In this document: piece by piece, positions 44,943 through 55,537 of the stretch | Layout of the letters: each line of letters starts with the position of its first letter | How positions within the stretch are numbered: position 1 is the stretch's first letter | Position numbers and translations under genes: made by a program | The notes under the pieces: model-generated | Told to the model about the DNA's origin: nothing | The model's database searches: none | What the model saw: only the letters and a program-made list of their open reading frames with translations | Assembly (NCBI GenBank): GCA_026419785.1 | Contig: JAODTK010005790.1 | Coordinates: 82,303 to 146,302, forward strand | DNA length: 64,000 nucleotides | Direction of reading: 5' to 3' | Source of the DNA: Sclerodactyla briareus | Lineage: Eukaryota > Echinodermata > Holothuroidea > Dendrochirotida > Sclerodactylidae

Positions 44943-45212
44943 GCCACAATAATCTCACTGCAGACCGTAGACCTCAAGTGGGTGTTGGAGAGGTCCATAA
45001 CCCAGTGGTCTGGGAGCACCTACGAGGCCTCCACCAGCGACAGTCTCAGCAAGCTGGCCTCCAGGGGGATGGGAGGGTTGACCCCTGGATCCAACTGTAT
45101 CGCCCGGTTCTTCGGCAAGGACTGCCTCCCGCACTACTGCCCCATCGCAGTGAGCCACGCATGGCCAGCTGTGTTCACCCGAAGACACAGCTCAACAGCC
45201 AGATAGACCCAG
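44943..45212 (+). CDS. FRY: Furry exon: TVDLKWVLERSITQWSGS segment
   Basis: After CCCCTGCAG the exon reads LQTVDLKWVLERSITQWSGS, then GGLTPGSNCIARFF, GKDCLPHYCPIAVSHAW and FTR in one frame. A short stretch (GRVDPWIQ) reads better in another frame, giving the family's GQDPWI. Furry has SSIDLQTLAEWNSSPISHQF, QGQDPWIISLSSFLKQENLP and CSTAVSYAWMFAYTR. Donor CCCAG|GTACGT at 45,213. At least two compensating indels. Confidence 0.88.
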
Positions 45213-45918
45213 GTACGTAGCCGTGTGGGGATTATGAAAAGGGGAGATAGGGCAAAAGAGCTTGAAAGCAGGAAAAAGGAAATGAGCTAAAGACGGACAT
45301 TCGCAATTAGAAATTGGAAGAAAAAAAAAATATAGAGATCCCTGTATGAAGCACCTCCATCACAACTGCCCTATCGCTGTTTTGTATTTTTTTTAATTGG
45401 TTTGCCATTTGCTGAAAAAACGTATCTTGCAATCTGTCTATGAATATTACCCTTATTTACTATATTTGTCGTTGACATGCTAGAGGGTCCAAGGTTGTAT
45501 CCCAACACTATGCTAAGTTATGGTATAAAGCCAAGGCCATACGCCGCTGTCTGCCCAGGAAAGACCTGACAATAATAAGCCATGTTGGATGAATTGTAGA
45601 CAGGCGGCCAGCGGTCCAGAAGACTTGAGATGACCATCTGACCACACGCCATCTCCAACTGACGAATAATTATATCTGTGCTGGCAGTGAATATTTAGGC
45701 TCAGCCCCTGCTCTCTTCAGTTCCTTGCCACAACTACCGAACTATCGATTGATCACGTTTCTGTCCTGGCTGGTTAGCTCTAGACCCGACTACAGATATT
45801 GTATAGTGGCCATTGATGCTTCAGGTCTGGGGAGTCTATCTGTCTAGGCCAGGGCTTCAGACAATTTTCTGAATGGGATGGAAAGGCATTTCAAGTTGAA
45901 TCGTATCTTCATTTTCAG

Positions 45919-46088
45919 TGCCCCATCAGAAGGCCGGATGCCCCACATCAGACCCAGGAAGATCCCCATGTACCCGATGGATGATAACCAGGCACTGTGG
46001 AAGAACTACCTGGTCTTTGGCTGTAGCTGTGCCCGGCCAGCGCTGGGTACCAGACCCCCAGCAGGTGCCTGTCCCCTGAGCCTTCCAG
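45919..46088 (+). CDS. FRY: Furry exon: DNQALWKNYLVFGCSCA segment
   Basis: Acceptor CATTTTCAG, donor TCCAG|GTAAGT at 46,089. The frame is open: GRMPHIRPRKIPMYPMDDNQ, ALWKNYLVFGCSCA and a proline-rich end. Furry has SDSYIGLWRNYLILCCSAA, also followed by a variable serine/proline stretch. Confidence 0.88.
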
Positions 46089-46179
46089 GTAAGTAGAAAA
46101 ACTCATGATACCCTCCTTTGAAAGTAGCTATATCAGGACTCCAAGGAAATACAATCAATGTTCGTTCATGTGGAACATC

Positions 46180-46810
46180 TTCCCCTGTTCTTAGTACAAG
46201 GCATCTAGCAAATCTGTCATCTACCTCCAGCTGACGCCAGTTCCCTGGTTCAGCGGATGGTACCTTTGGACATGGTAGGGCAGCACCCACCCACCACTGT
46301 TTGGTGGAGGGGGGGGGATAGTCCAGGGGGAGAGGGGGGGAGCTGTCTGCCAACCAGTTCTACCAGATTTGTTTGGGTATTGTTCTGGGGATACACCCAC
46401 TTGTAGCTGTTGTCAAGGTGTCACCTGCCTCTAGCTGACACCAGTCCCCTGTGCCATCCAGGTGGAGTGGCTGGATTGAGCCAATTCAATGCGATTGTAG
46501 TGTCATCACAACTAGGTCAGTGGTCCCTATGCACACATCACTCACTCCACCATGTAGCGTAATGGGGATAGTCCAAAGGAAAGGGAGAGGGATGAGGTCT
46601 GCCAACCAGCTCCACCAGAATTGTTTGGGTATTGTTCTGGGTATAGTGTCACCTCATATGTCCCCCACTAGATCAATTGTCTCTCCCTGGACATCACCCA
46701 ATATACCACTATATGGTAATTGGGATAGTCCCAGGGGAAGGGGGGAGCAGTCTGCTAACCAGTTCCACTAATTTTTTTTTTTTTGGTGTTGTTCTGGGTA
46801 TAGTGTCACC
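46180..46810 (+). repeat. Three diverged tandem units of about 210 bp
   Basis: GATAGTCC.AGGGGA, AG(C/G)TCTGCCAACCAG.TCCACCA, and GGGTATTGTTCTGGG(T/G)ATA recur at about 46,317, 46,565 and 46,730. Intronic. Confidence 0.65.
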
Positions 46811-47638
46811 ATTTACTCTGAACAAAAATGATCAATGTCACACGGCAATATGTTCTCTTCATTATTGACTATTTGGTGTTGTTCAAGCTGGCTGTTCGTA
46901 TAATTGGGGGCCCATCTGGCCCTCGTACAATCACTAATCTACTTTTGGCTTCTAGTTAGGCCCTGGTCACGCTGTGATGATAACTATGGCAATAATATTA
47001 AAATTGGAGTGGTCACTCTACAGTGATAAAAGCTCACAATAAACAGGAGCTGAATGAGCTGTGATGTCAAATGTAACCATCCTGGTTGATTTTCACTGTT
47101 ATTGTTACAGTGTGAATATTCCGCTAGACTGGTCACGCGGGGATGAGAACCGCAGAATAAGTATGTCGTTAAAGTAGATGTACCAATATTTGACAACATT
47201 TTGAAGTAGTAATGCAATATACATGATTCTAACAATAATTCCTTCTGTATTTAAACTGCATTGAATAAAAATCTTCATAGATGCAAAAAGGGTGACTGGC
47301 TCCTCTGTAATATTCAGCGAAGAAAAATCGCTGAAGGGACCACTGATCAGCCATAATTGCCAGTACAATGGGTTAAGCATAATGTTGAGGTGGGTGTGGG
47401 TGAGCACCATGTTATTCGGTAGAATAGAATGGCTAGTGCTCATTCACAAAAGCCTAAATTCACAAAAGCCTCACTACAATACGGTACATGAATGGTTGAA
47501 CGACTGATGATTTTGCAATGTTGGTTGTGAGAAAAACTTCTGACCACTGTCCTTGTTTTGGCTTGAGTGATTTCATTTATTCCTTGTGTGAATGTTTTCT
47601 ACTCATTCATAGTTTTTATCTGTTATGTCAATTTCTAG

Positions 47639-47832
47639 TGCTACAGCACCAGTGGACACTCTGCAGCCCCCCTCTCAGTTCTCGGCTGGACTGGAGAGAG
47701 CCCAGTATTCTTCAACTTCCTTCTCAGCTGCCACCCTCTTCAAGCAGCTGTCCCGCTGTTAAAGTGTGAAAACACCGATGCCAGAGAGGCGGCTATCAAC
47801 GGCCTCAGCTGGACAAATGTGGCTTCGCTGAG
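47639..47832 (+). CDS. FRY: Furry exon: ATLFKQLSPLL segment
   Basis: Acceptor CAATTTCTAG, donor GAG|GTAAGT at 47,833. It reads ATLFKQLS and, after a shift, LLKCENTDAREAAINGLSWT followed by NVASLR. Furry has [37 protein letters not shown]. One frameshift near CCCGCTGTTAAAG. Confidence 0.82.
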
Positions 47833-47840
47833 GTAAGTCG

Positions 47841-48294
47841 ACCTGTCACTAAATTAGTGGACCTGTCACTGAATTAGTAGACCTGTCACTAAATTAGAGA
47901 CCTGTCACTAAATTAGTAGACCTGTCACTAAATTAGAGACCTGTCACTAAATTAGTGGACCAGTCACTAAATAGGTAGACCTGGCACTAAATTAGTAGAC
48001 GGTCACTAAATTAGGAGACCTGTCACTAAATTAGAAGACCTGTCACTAAATTAGTGGACCAGTCACTAAATAGTAGACCTGTCATAAATTACTAAGTAGA
48101 CCTGTCACTAAATTAGTAGACCTGTCCTAAATTAGAAGACCTGTCACTAAATTAGTGGACCTGTCACTAAATTAGTAGACCTGTCACTAAATAGTAGACC
48201 TGTCACAAATTAGTAGACCTGTCATAAATTACTAAGTAGACCTGTCACTAAATTAGTAGACCTGTCCTAAATTATAGACCTGTCACTAAATTAG
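47841..48294 (+). repeat. 20-bp minisatellite, about 23 copies
   Basis: The unit ACCTGTCACTAAATTAGTAG repeats with single-base deletions and a few variants (GTGG, GAAG, CAGTCACTAAATAG). It begins eight bases after the donor of the preceding Furry exon. All units have the same orientation. Confidence 0.95.
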
Positions 48295-48954
48295 TTTAGC
48301 GGGAACAGTTCAGATCAGACTATTTTTTTCCCCTGAAAAACCGATGATACAAGTAGTTTTGGTATGAGACAGAGAACCAAAACCACAACAACCCACAATA
48401 TGACCTACATTATTTGAAAAAGAAGTTGAGATTGTTTTTGATGGTATTCACATTCGTAGACGAAATAGCATCTCTTGGGGGATTATTATTCACCCTCTGC
48501 AAAAGAAACATCTTTCTCTTGTCTAATCTGCAAGTTTTGACACTTATCAGTAGTAACATCACATTAAAAAGTTAAAAAATAGGCCATAGGAACCATGAAC
48601 TATTCATGAAGCCTGAATCAAATCATGGCGAATCAGCCAGACCAAAATGCTTCATCCATTCCTCATGAGGTAAATTTCTTAGACAGGGTAGCTTCTCCTT
48701 TGATTGTTTTTAATCAGCAGCTCAACTTCAAGAAGTGCGGAGGATTGCACACTTCGGATGGCTATTCCAGGATGTCGTCTCAATAGTTGCCCAAACATGA
48801 AGGAAACTAAAATGATATTTAACCAAGCTATGAATCTGATTACCGTCCTAGTAGCAACTTCAGCACAGGAAGGAAAAAAGGGAATGAAATACATCCCTAG
48901 ATCATCTTGATTTGTTGTATTCGGTTGTTGAGAGAATATGAGTGTACAACAGAG

Positions 48955-49320
48955 TGTTTAGCACCATAGTTGGTATGGCATTAGCTCCCTACGCAGGGGA
49001 TTTGGGTTTGAATCCAGTTGGGTCATACAAGACTTCCAAAAAGCGCTGGACGCTCAGCACAGGGCAACTGGAACATGGGAAAATGAGGGATTGGAAATTT
49101 GCATGTTGCCGCCTGCATGTAACAACGCCAACCTCCCCATTATGGTACTGCCAAGAAGGCATGACTTGATTCTGTGTACATGGTGAAGGATGCCAAGCTG
49201 ACAATAAGAGCAGTATCTATTTCTGCAACCCTTGGTAGGCTCTGTATAGGTTCCATCCTCATTTTGACGAGTATCTCCTAAGAAGAAGAAACTGTCGGAA
49301 AATAGAACCCTCGATCCAAA
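48955..49320 (+). repeat. SINE-like family A, copy 3 (best preserved)
   Basis: TAGCACCATAGTTGGTATGG resembles an A box and GGGTTTGAATCCAGT a B box (10 of 11 matches to GGTTCGANTCC). The body runs through CGCTGGACGCTCAGCACAGG, GGAAATTTGCATGTTGCCGC, CAGCAG-free CTGACAATAAGAGCAGTAT to CCATCCTCATTTTGACGAGT. Confidence 0.75.
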
Positions 49321-49559
49321 ATTTACCAACCTTTTGGGACATACATTTCTAATGGGCAATTTTGCTGCGTTCTATTTGACTAGTGAATATCGTGACTACC
49401 AGGTAGAGCACACAATACTCCAGGGAGCTTCTAACAACCTTGAACAACTGTTAGAAAACATGTAAAGTTAGTGTCACCCATCTGGCATTACTGTAATTAG
49501 GAATTGAAGGCCATTGGTCCTGTAACTATGACTGGACTTTTTGTACATTTACCGTGTGA

Positions 49560-49745
49560 AGTCTATGGGTGGCCTTTGCTCATTCCTCAATGACGTCATA
49601 GATTCCTCAAATTTCCCAAAGGTGAATTGAAATATCTCAACAAGACAACATGCTAGAACCTCAAAATTTGGGGTGTGGGTTTTGATTTGTCCTCTTGTGC
49701 TAGTGTAGGTGCCAATCTGTTACATGACCTTTAGCCTTTGGATGG
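49560..49745 (+). repeat. Dispersed repeat family C, copy 2
   Basis: CTCAACAAGACAACATGCTA, GAACCTCAAAATTTGGGGTG and TTTTGATTTGTCCTCTTGTG match 34,510-34,690 and 63,370-63,530. It ends shortly before the Furry acceptor at 49,781. Confidence 0.7.
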
Positions 49746-49781
49746 AACTCACCATTTGTATGTATCATTTCCTTGTCACAG

Positions 49782-49840
49782 AGATCTATTGGATGAGATG
49801 CAGCCATATATCAAAGATGCTATTGAGCTAAAGCAGGAGG
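49782..49840 (+). CDS. FRY: Furry exon: DLLDEMQPYIKDAIELKQE segment
   Basis: Acceptor CTTGTCACAG, donor GAGG|GTGAGT at 49,841. Reads DLLDEMQPYIKDAIELKQE in frame; Furry has ELIEELHPIIKEALERRPE. It connects FR of the previous exon to the NMRRKRRRD exon. Confidence 0.9.
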
Positions 49841-49869
49841 GTGAGTGTACTCTGTTCTTATGACATGAA

Positions 49870-50160
49870 GGGGAAAGAGGAAAGTTGGGGGCACATGCTG
49901 TGAACAGCGCCTAAGATGCAGGGGCTAGCGGGATGGCAATTTGCATGTTGCCTGCCTTCTGCATGTGATTATACCCCCACCCCCACTATATGGTACAGGC
50001 AAAGATGCACTGCCTTTTTCTGTGTTTTCTTTGTGTAGTATTTTCAGTTGACAGAAAGTATATACAGGTCTGCAACCTTGATGGGACTTGGATGAGTGAG
50101 ATCCTCCATTCGGCAAGTATCCCATGAGGAAAAAGTAACTCATGCTTTGCCTCATGGGAT
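49870..50160 (+). repeat. SINE-like family A, copy 4 (5'-truncated)
   Basis: Contains GGCAATTTGCATGTTGCCTG, CTGCATGTGATTATACCCCC, CAGGTCTGCAACCTTGATGG, and CCTCCATTCGGCAAGTATCC in family order. It lacks the tRNA-like head. Confidence 0.65.
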
Positions 50161-50981
50161 ACGAGTGTCATACTTTCACCCAACAATCATATTGACTCGA
50201 TGTGTGGCACTCCCAACTTCATCGAATACCCCTGTGTTGGAATCACAAGTAAACATGAAAGATGACTAAAACCTATGTTTATGTCTGAATGAACGATGGA
50301 CTAGGCAAGATAGATACTTTGGGACAAGGCTGTCTTCAAATCATCTTTTCGTTTTGGCCATACAAATTTTACATCAAACTTTCTAGTGATAGGTTTTGCT
50401 TGAGTAGCATTAGGAGCAGCAAATCCAGGCGCACAGTTACCAGAGAAGGCCCTCTATGTATGACGGTTGTCATACAGTTGTAGAAGTTTGAAATATCAAC
50501 CTTGGATTGCTTTGCTCTCCTGAAAATGTGGCAATTATCCCACGGGAATGTATTGTGTGGGGCAACCATTGGCGTTCCATGGCTGCAGGTGCGTCGTGCT
50601 CGCTTGTGGTGTGCACTATGGCGCGGGCCAAAACAAGCTAACATTGACCAGGGGGTAATGGCCTTTCAGCACTTGGAGACTGTACTACGTACAGTATAAG
50701 CTCTATATAAGAACGTAATTATTAATATTAATTCTGCACATCATGACCCTAACCCTGTTAAAAATTCCCTTATGTGCTTTGAGGGTAAGGTACTCACTGC
50801 TGGTAGATAGAGCTCGCCAGATATAGCTGTGATATGGTCTCTTAAATGATGTAAGTTGATTGAAAGGTGCTAAATACTTAAACTGCTTTGTGAGTTAGTT
50901 GTACAGAACAAATGCTATGTTTTTTTTTCATTTTATTGTTCTGTGACATTAGCTATAACTTTTTCTGATTTCTTTTACCAG

Positions 50982-51069
50982 AACATGAGGAGAAAAAGGA
51001 GGCGGGATTTCCTCCGTGTTCACCTCATACGTTTGTTTGAGCTGCTCGCGACCAGGCCTATCAGAGACG
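50982..51069 (+). CDS. FRY: Furry exon: NMRRKRRRDFLRVHLIRLF segment
   Basis: Acceptor CTTTTACCAG, donor GACG|GTAGAT. The single frame reads NMRRKRRRDFLRVHLIRLFE then LLATRPIRD. Furry has [28 protein letters not shown], one of its most conserved basic blocks. The assignment is beyond doubt. Confidence 0.95.
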
Positions 51070-51681
51070 GTAGATTTTATTTGTTTTCTATATTTATTCT
51101 ATGCTCTCGATATCTGTGGTTTTTGTCTCTCCTGGACAGGTTCACTTTGTTGTGTGTGTATCACACTTGCCCGTTGCCGAGGTCTCTGACCCCACAGGAA
51201 TGATCTTGATGAGATAGGAAGCACCTGAATTTATTGAACACAGTCTATTCACAATTTGGGGAAGAGGGTGGAAGTTGAAAGGGTAATGAAGCCTACATTC
51301 CTGTATTTTATTATTTTGAGCTTTGTTAGCAAGATTATGGATGCGTTCGCATATCAGAAGCGTGTGATAAAGACATTCAAACTGAATCGAGTTCCAGGAT
51401 AGGTTATGCTAAATGAATAATTCATGTTGCGTTAATTTATGCAGATTTTTGAGTCTGCCAGATGTCAAAAAAATTGTGAAGTGGTGGTACAACGGCCTAG
51501 GAGGAAATTCATAGAACCTGGATTCAGAAGCATGAATGTCTTTGAAGGTGTCTATTGCATATTTTATATCTGGTTCAAGCTGTTTAGATAATCACAAAAA
51601 GGGGTGGACGTGATCAAAGATTTAGTCCCAGTATAGAAGAACTGTTTACATTATCATATGATTTTCCATCTATTCTAATAT

Positions 51682-52128
51682 ACTAGGTTTCCACACCTGG
51701 GGTTGCGACCCAACGGGGGTATTGAAGTAATTCTGTGGGTCGAGGATGTTGGACATCTTTAAAAAAATCTGGGGGGGACAAAATTCACCGAATTGAATGT
51801 TCGCCGTCAAAATTCCTACAAAATTCACACCTGAAAACTCATATACGGGTTTTTATTAGCGGCCGTTCTAGCGTCTTTTCTGGGTGAGTCTGGCGTTTTT
51901 GCTCAATTGTCGATGGCCACCCTGTTCCTATATATTGACTATATGGTTCTCACATACAATACAGTAAGTAATACATGGACATGGGGTTCCGAACAAAGAT
52001 TAGCGGTGTAGCGGACACGGTAATACAGGTAAAGGTAACATATGGAGACACAAACTTGGGGTCGCGCCGGAGACGCTCCATAAAATGGTGGTCCCTGCCT
52101 TCGGAAAGTTTGGGAACCACCGATCTAG
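51682..52128. mobile_element. Short hAT-type MITE
   Basis: The left end TAGGTTTCCACACCTGGGGT plus TGCGACCC and the right end (GGGGTCGCGCCGG ... TTTGGGAACCACC) form diverged inverted repeats of the GGTTCCCAAACTTT...GGTCGC type common in hAT elements. About 445 bp, no coding capacity. No clear 8-bp duplication. Confidence 0.5.
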
Positions 52129-52408
52129 AGGGGAACCCCCATCTCCCTCCAGCCTCTCAGATCAGGATTGGTGGAACACCTTAAAATACCGATCATGAAT
52201 GATGCAAGATTAGCATTATGAGAACTTTTATGTTGTGTTGCCTGTTGTGTGGTTGAACAACCCTTTACCACCCTGGGGCGACTTTATCAAGTCGCCCCAA
52301 GGTTCCTCCAGGGTTGGCCCTGCCTGTTATTTGAGAAAGTCAGAATCCGACATTGACTGAATCCCTGTGTCATCACTATTTAATTTTTCATTTTTGTTTT
52401 GTTTTCAG

Positions 52409-52588
52409 TTGCTCTAAAACCCAGTTTGAAATGGACGGTGTCTCACCAACTTCCACCAGAATAGTGTCCCTATGTCGACGGCATGAGGCAGGTCCTGGGT
52501 GCTGAAGGGGACAAGGATTCACCGACATTGGTCGAGATCAGACTCCACTACAGTGGATTCATACACAGACTCATAAGGAATCTTTCAG
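52409..52588 (+). CDS. FRY: Furry exon: LEYVDGMRQVLGAEGDKDS segment
   Basis: Acceptor TTGTTTTCAG, donor TTCAG|GTATTA at 52,589. Reading: LKPSLKW..., then after one indel YVDGMRQVLGAEGDKDSPTL followed by VEIRLHYSGFIHRLIRNLS. Furry has [42 protein letters not shown]. One frameshift near CCAGAATAGTGTCCCTATGT. Confidence 0.88.
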
Positions 52589-52659
52589 GTATTAACCATG
52601 TTGTCAAACATTCAGATATTCTCTACATAATATTCGCTTAGATATGAAGACTAGTAATA

Positions 52660-52830
52660 ATCTAGGTACTTATATAGCTCCTCCCCACCGTAGTGCTCAA
52701 ATCACTCTACAGCTATTACCATGTTCGTTAGGAATAGACCGCCGGTTATTCCTCACAGGTCCCCGTTTAGCGCCTGGGTGGAAAGGGGCATGGAGATGAT
52801 GTATCTTGCCCAAGGACACCTGAAAAAGCT
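52660..52830 (+). repeat. Dispersed repeat with TTGCCCAAGGACAC end
   Basis: CTTATATAGCTCCTCCCCAC, CTCTACAGCTATTACCATG and CTTGCCCAAGGACAC are phrases of a short repeat type found widely in animal genomes. Related to 37,555-37,615. Confidence 0.5.
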
Positions 52831-53576
52831 GATCAGTCTGTGTGATTCAAACTCAGTCTACTTCTCTCCTCAACCTCTCGTACTTAAACATTTTTGGACA
52901 AAGTTAAAAAAAAAAATTAAATGTTGCTGAACACATAAAAAAGAGTCTACCTCTTCCTTTTCTAACAAAGATGAGTGACTGTGAAGTTCTAATTCTGGCG
53001 ATAAAGAGGATGATGGGGTGGCCAGATTAAGAGAAGTAGAATTTGCCAGAATGGGACTATAGGCTAAATAGAGAGGGGGGCATAAGTTTGAGAGGTTGTC
53101 GTCGCTCGTAGACCCAAAACCAGGTAAGTTTTTGGGAATCTTTGGATCAACAGTCGAAGCTCTATCACCTGGGCTGCTAATCTGATCTTTCTAATCCTAT
53201 AGTGTTTTCAATTACCATGTGACACTGACGGTTGCTACTAATCCATCTAGCTTCCTGTGACTGTAATCAACTGAGGGGGAAACTGCTATTTTCTTGGAGC
53301 ATTCAAATGGGAGACAGGGCTTCTGAGAAGAATTATGCAGTTACAGTATCTAGAGATATAACTCTAGGACATCCCACATTGTGCATGTGGGATGTTCTAG
53401 AATTGGGGTCAGTGGTCGTCCAGTGGTCATTTCCACCCGAAAGGTTCTTTTAGGGGTTGAAAATGCTTCTCCTGTAAATTAAATTTGATAATCATACCAT
53501 GTGGTGATTGTCATCAGGAAACGATGGTACTTCATGGAATGTCCTGAAGTTACCGCAATGTTATATCCCTTTACAG

Positions 53577-53743
53577 AAGAACTGCGGTCCAGCTTCCTGC
53601 CCTACAAGGTCAGGCACAACGGCTTCCAGCTCTGCAGTTCCTGGTGCCGTACCCTAGGCATGACCTACGGAGCTGTTGACCGGAGCCAGAACTTCACCGA
53701 TGAACCCCCTACCATCACCGATCTGGAACTGGAAGCAGTGCAG
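53577..53743 (+). CDS. FRY: Furry exon: LPYKVRHNGFQLCSSWC segment
   Basis: Acceptor CCCTTTACAG, donor GTGCAG|GTAAAA at 53,744. The frame is intact: EELRSSFLPYKVRHNGFQLC, SSWCRTLGMTYGAVDRSQNF, ITDLELEAVQ. Furry has [26 protein letters not shown] and DRYSDRNMQINRHQYCALKAM here. Confidence 0.88.
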
Positions 53744-54639
53744 GTAAAAAATTCCCTATGCTTCATACTCGTCACATGCGTACAGTCAGAGGTGAGACTC
53801 CAGGGAAGCATATGCTAAACCTCCCCCCCTCCCGTGACATTGTATTCGGTTAGTGGTACCCCTTGCCTGTACCCTCCCTAAACCCCCGCTCTCTTTCCCC
53901 CACCCCCTATGCATTGTTGCCCATTGTTTTAGCCATGATAGGCATGCGGCGCAGCAGCTGTTTGTTTTTATCTGTCCTTAGGTCAGACATGAGGGATAAG
54001 ATATAATATTCCCAATTGGCAGACTTGTGGTGCTAAGATTTTTCATCGAGGAGGAATTCCCCCCTGTGATCTATTTTTGGAGGGATTTCAGGAAGTGAAA
54101 CGTGGAACTTGAATATCCGGGAACAATAAACAATCCAAAACACAAAATGGCTTGAGAGGTTGTCCTCTGACATAATTTTTTTTTCGGAGGGAGTTCAGCG
54201 ATTAGCAGGAGAAATCCCTCTTCCTCTCCCTTAGCGCACACTGCCAATGGGTCATCGTGTTTCAATAGTAGAGCTTGTCGTGCCTCACAATAGACTGAGC
54301 TGTGGACTGGAGTAGGGTCTCACTGGTGAACCTGCATCCTTACCAAGGTGAGGATCAAGTTTCTCTTCTTTTGCAAACTTGCTACATTGGCTTGATGCCC
54401 TTATATTTTTCCATTATTAGTTCTGTCCATTGTGTTAAGTTTGACAACCATGTCACCCATTGCAATTCATCATCACCATCTTATTTACATCTGAACTAGT
54501 CCTCTCCAGACGGTTCATTGCAGCTCTCACAGAACTCCCACGGACTTGGTGCAGTTCTTTTGTGGCATAGTTCAATCTAGTTTTCTCATGATAGTTACTC
54601 TTGCTGAATACTGCACTGGTAATTAATATCCCATGACAC

Positions 54640-55285
54640 TGCAAGTGTCCAGGAATATCATGGTTTCGGGTGTGAGCTCCGCGGCCGTCTCTGTGCCCGG
54701 CGCCGTCCCAGGCTCGCCTTTCCGTAAACTTTAGGCAATATCGCAATAACTCTTCAATGGTTTTTATCCGATTGATCTAAAACTGGTATACATGTACGCC
54801 CTAGGGAAATTCTCGGATACATTTCGGAAGTGCTGGTCATCATTGCGAGCTGCTAGGCTGCTACTATTGCATAATTTACCGACGAATTTTCAAGTTATCG
54901 GACTTCAAGTTAGTCAAGTTGAACGAAACTTGGTGGGTAGGACTATAGTTGATCTGAAAAATGTGGAGGTCATTTCGAGGTCATCAGAGGTCAAATTTGC
55001 ATAATTTCGGCAAATTTTCCCAACTTTGTCAGATTTGAATGAAAACTTTGGGGATGGGGGTCTACATTTGTTTCTGTAACAAAGTTAAAGGGGTTCCCAC
55101 TTAGAGGTCAAAAGGAAAAGTCAAATGTGGGTCAATTTGACATAAATGAGGTGACTTTGGTTGTATGAAGTTTATCTTGTTTCCTGACCAAAATGGAGGT
55201 CTTTATTGGGTGTTTAGATTACTTCTTCCGCAATTATTCCAAAAGGGGGGATATACACGGTGGGTGATTTACCCGCCTACACATC
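54640..55285 (+). repeat. Dispersed element, opposite orientation to 28,681-29,270
   Basis: Runs from a GC-rich end (GCGGCCGTCTCTGTGCCCGG) through GAAACTTGGTGGGTAGGACT, ATAGTTGATCTGAAAAATGT, GGAGGTCATTTCGAGGTCAT to GGTGGGTGATTTACCCGCCT. Matches the reverse complement of 28,681-29,270 over its length. Confidence 0.75.
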
Positions 55286-55418
55286 TGTTCGAATCGGTAT
55301 TAGCCACACTAAGTCTCCGCACCACACCCCCCCTGTGTGCCTGAGCCCTCATATCCTGCTACTCACTCCATGTGTTCAAACCCAAAAAATCCCCCCCTAA
55401 AAAATTTAAACCCTTTAG

Positions 55419-55537
55419 CGATGGCCTCACTCTGGTTTGTGGAGAGGTGTTTGACGCATACAGTCATACAAACTGTCAAGGAGAGAAAGCTCTACGCCTG
55501 GACTTAATAAACTCTCAAGTGCAACGGAGACGAAAGA
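55419..55537 (+). CDS. FRY: Furry exon: KLYAW segment, several indels
   Basis: Follows a weak acceptor, ACCCTTTAG, and reads AMASL, CGEVFDAYSH, GEKLYAW and LLKCN-like residues in changing frames. The family has ALKAMSAVLCCGPVADNVGLS, GYLYKWLDNIL and DKKVHQLG. Donor AAAGA|GTAAGT at 55,538. Position directly after the exon ending EAVQ supports the assignment. Confidence 0.65.
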
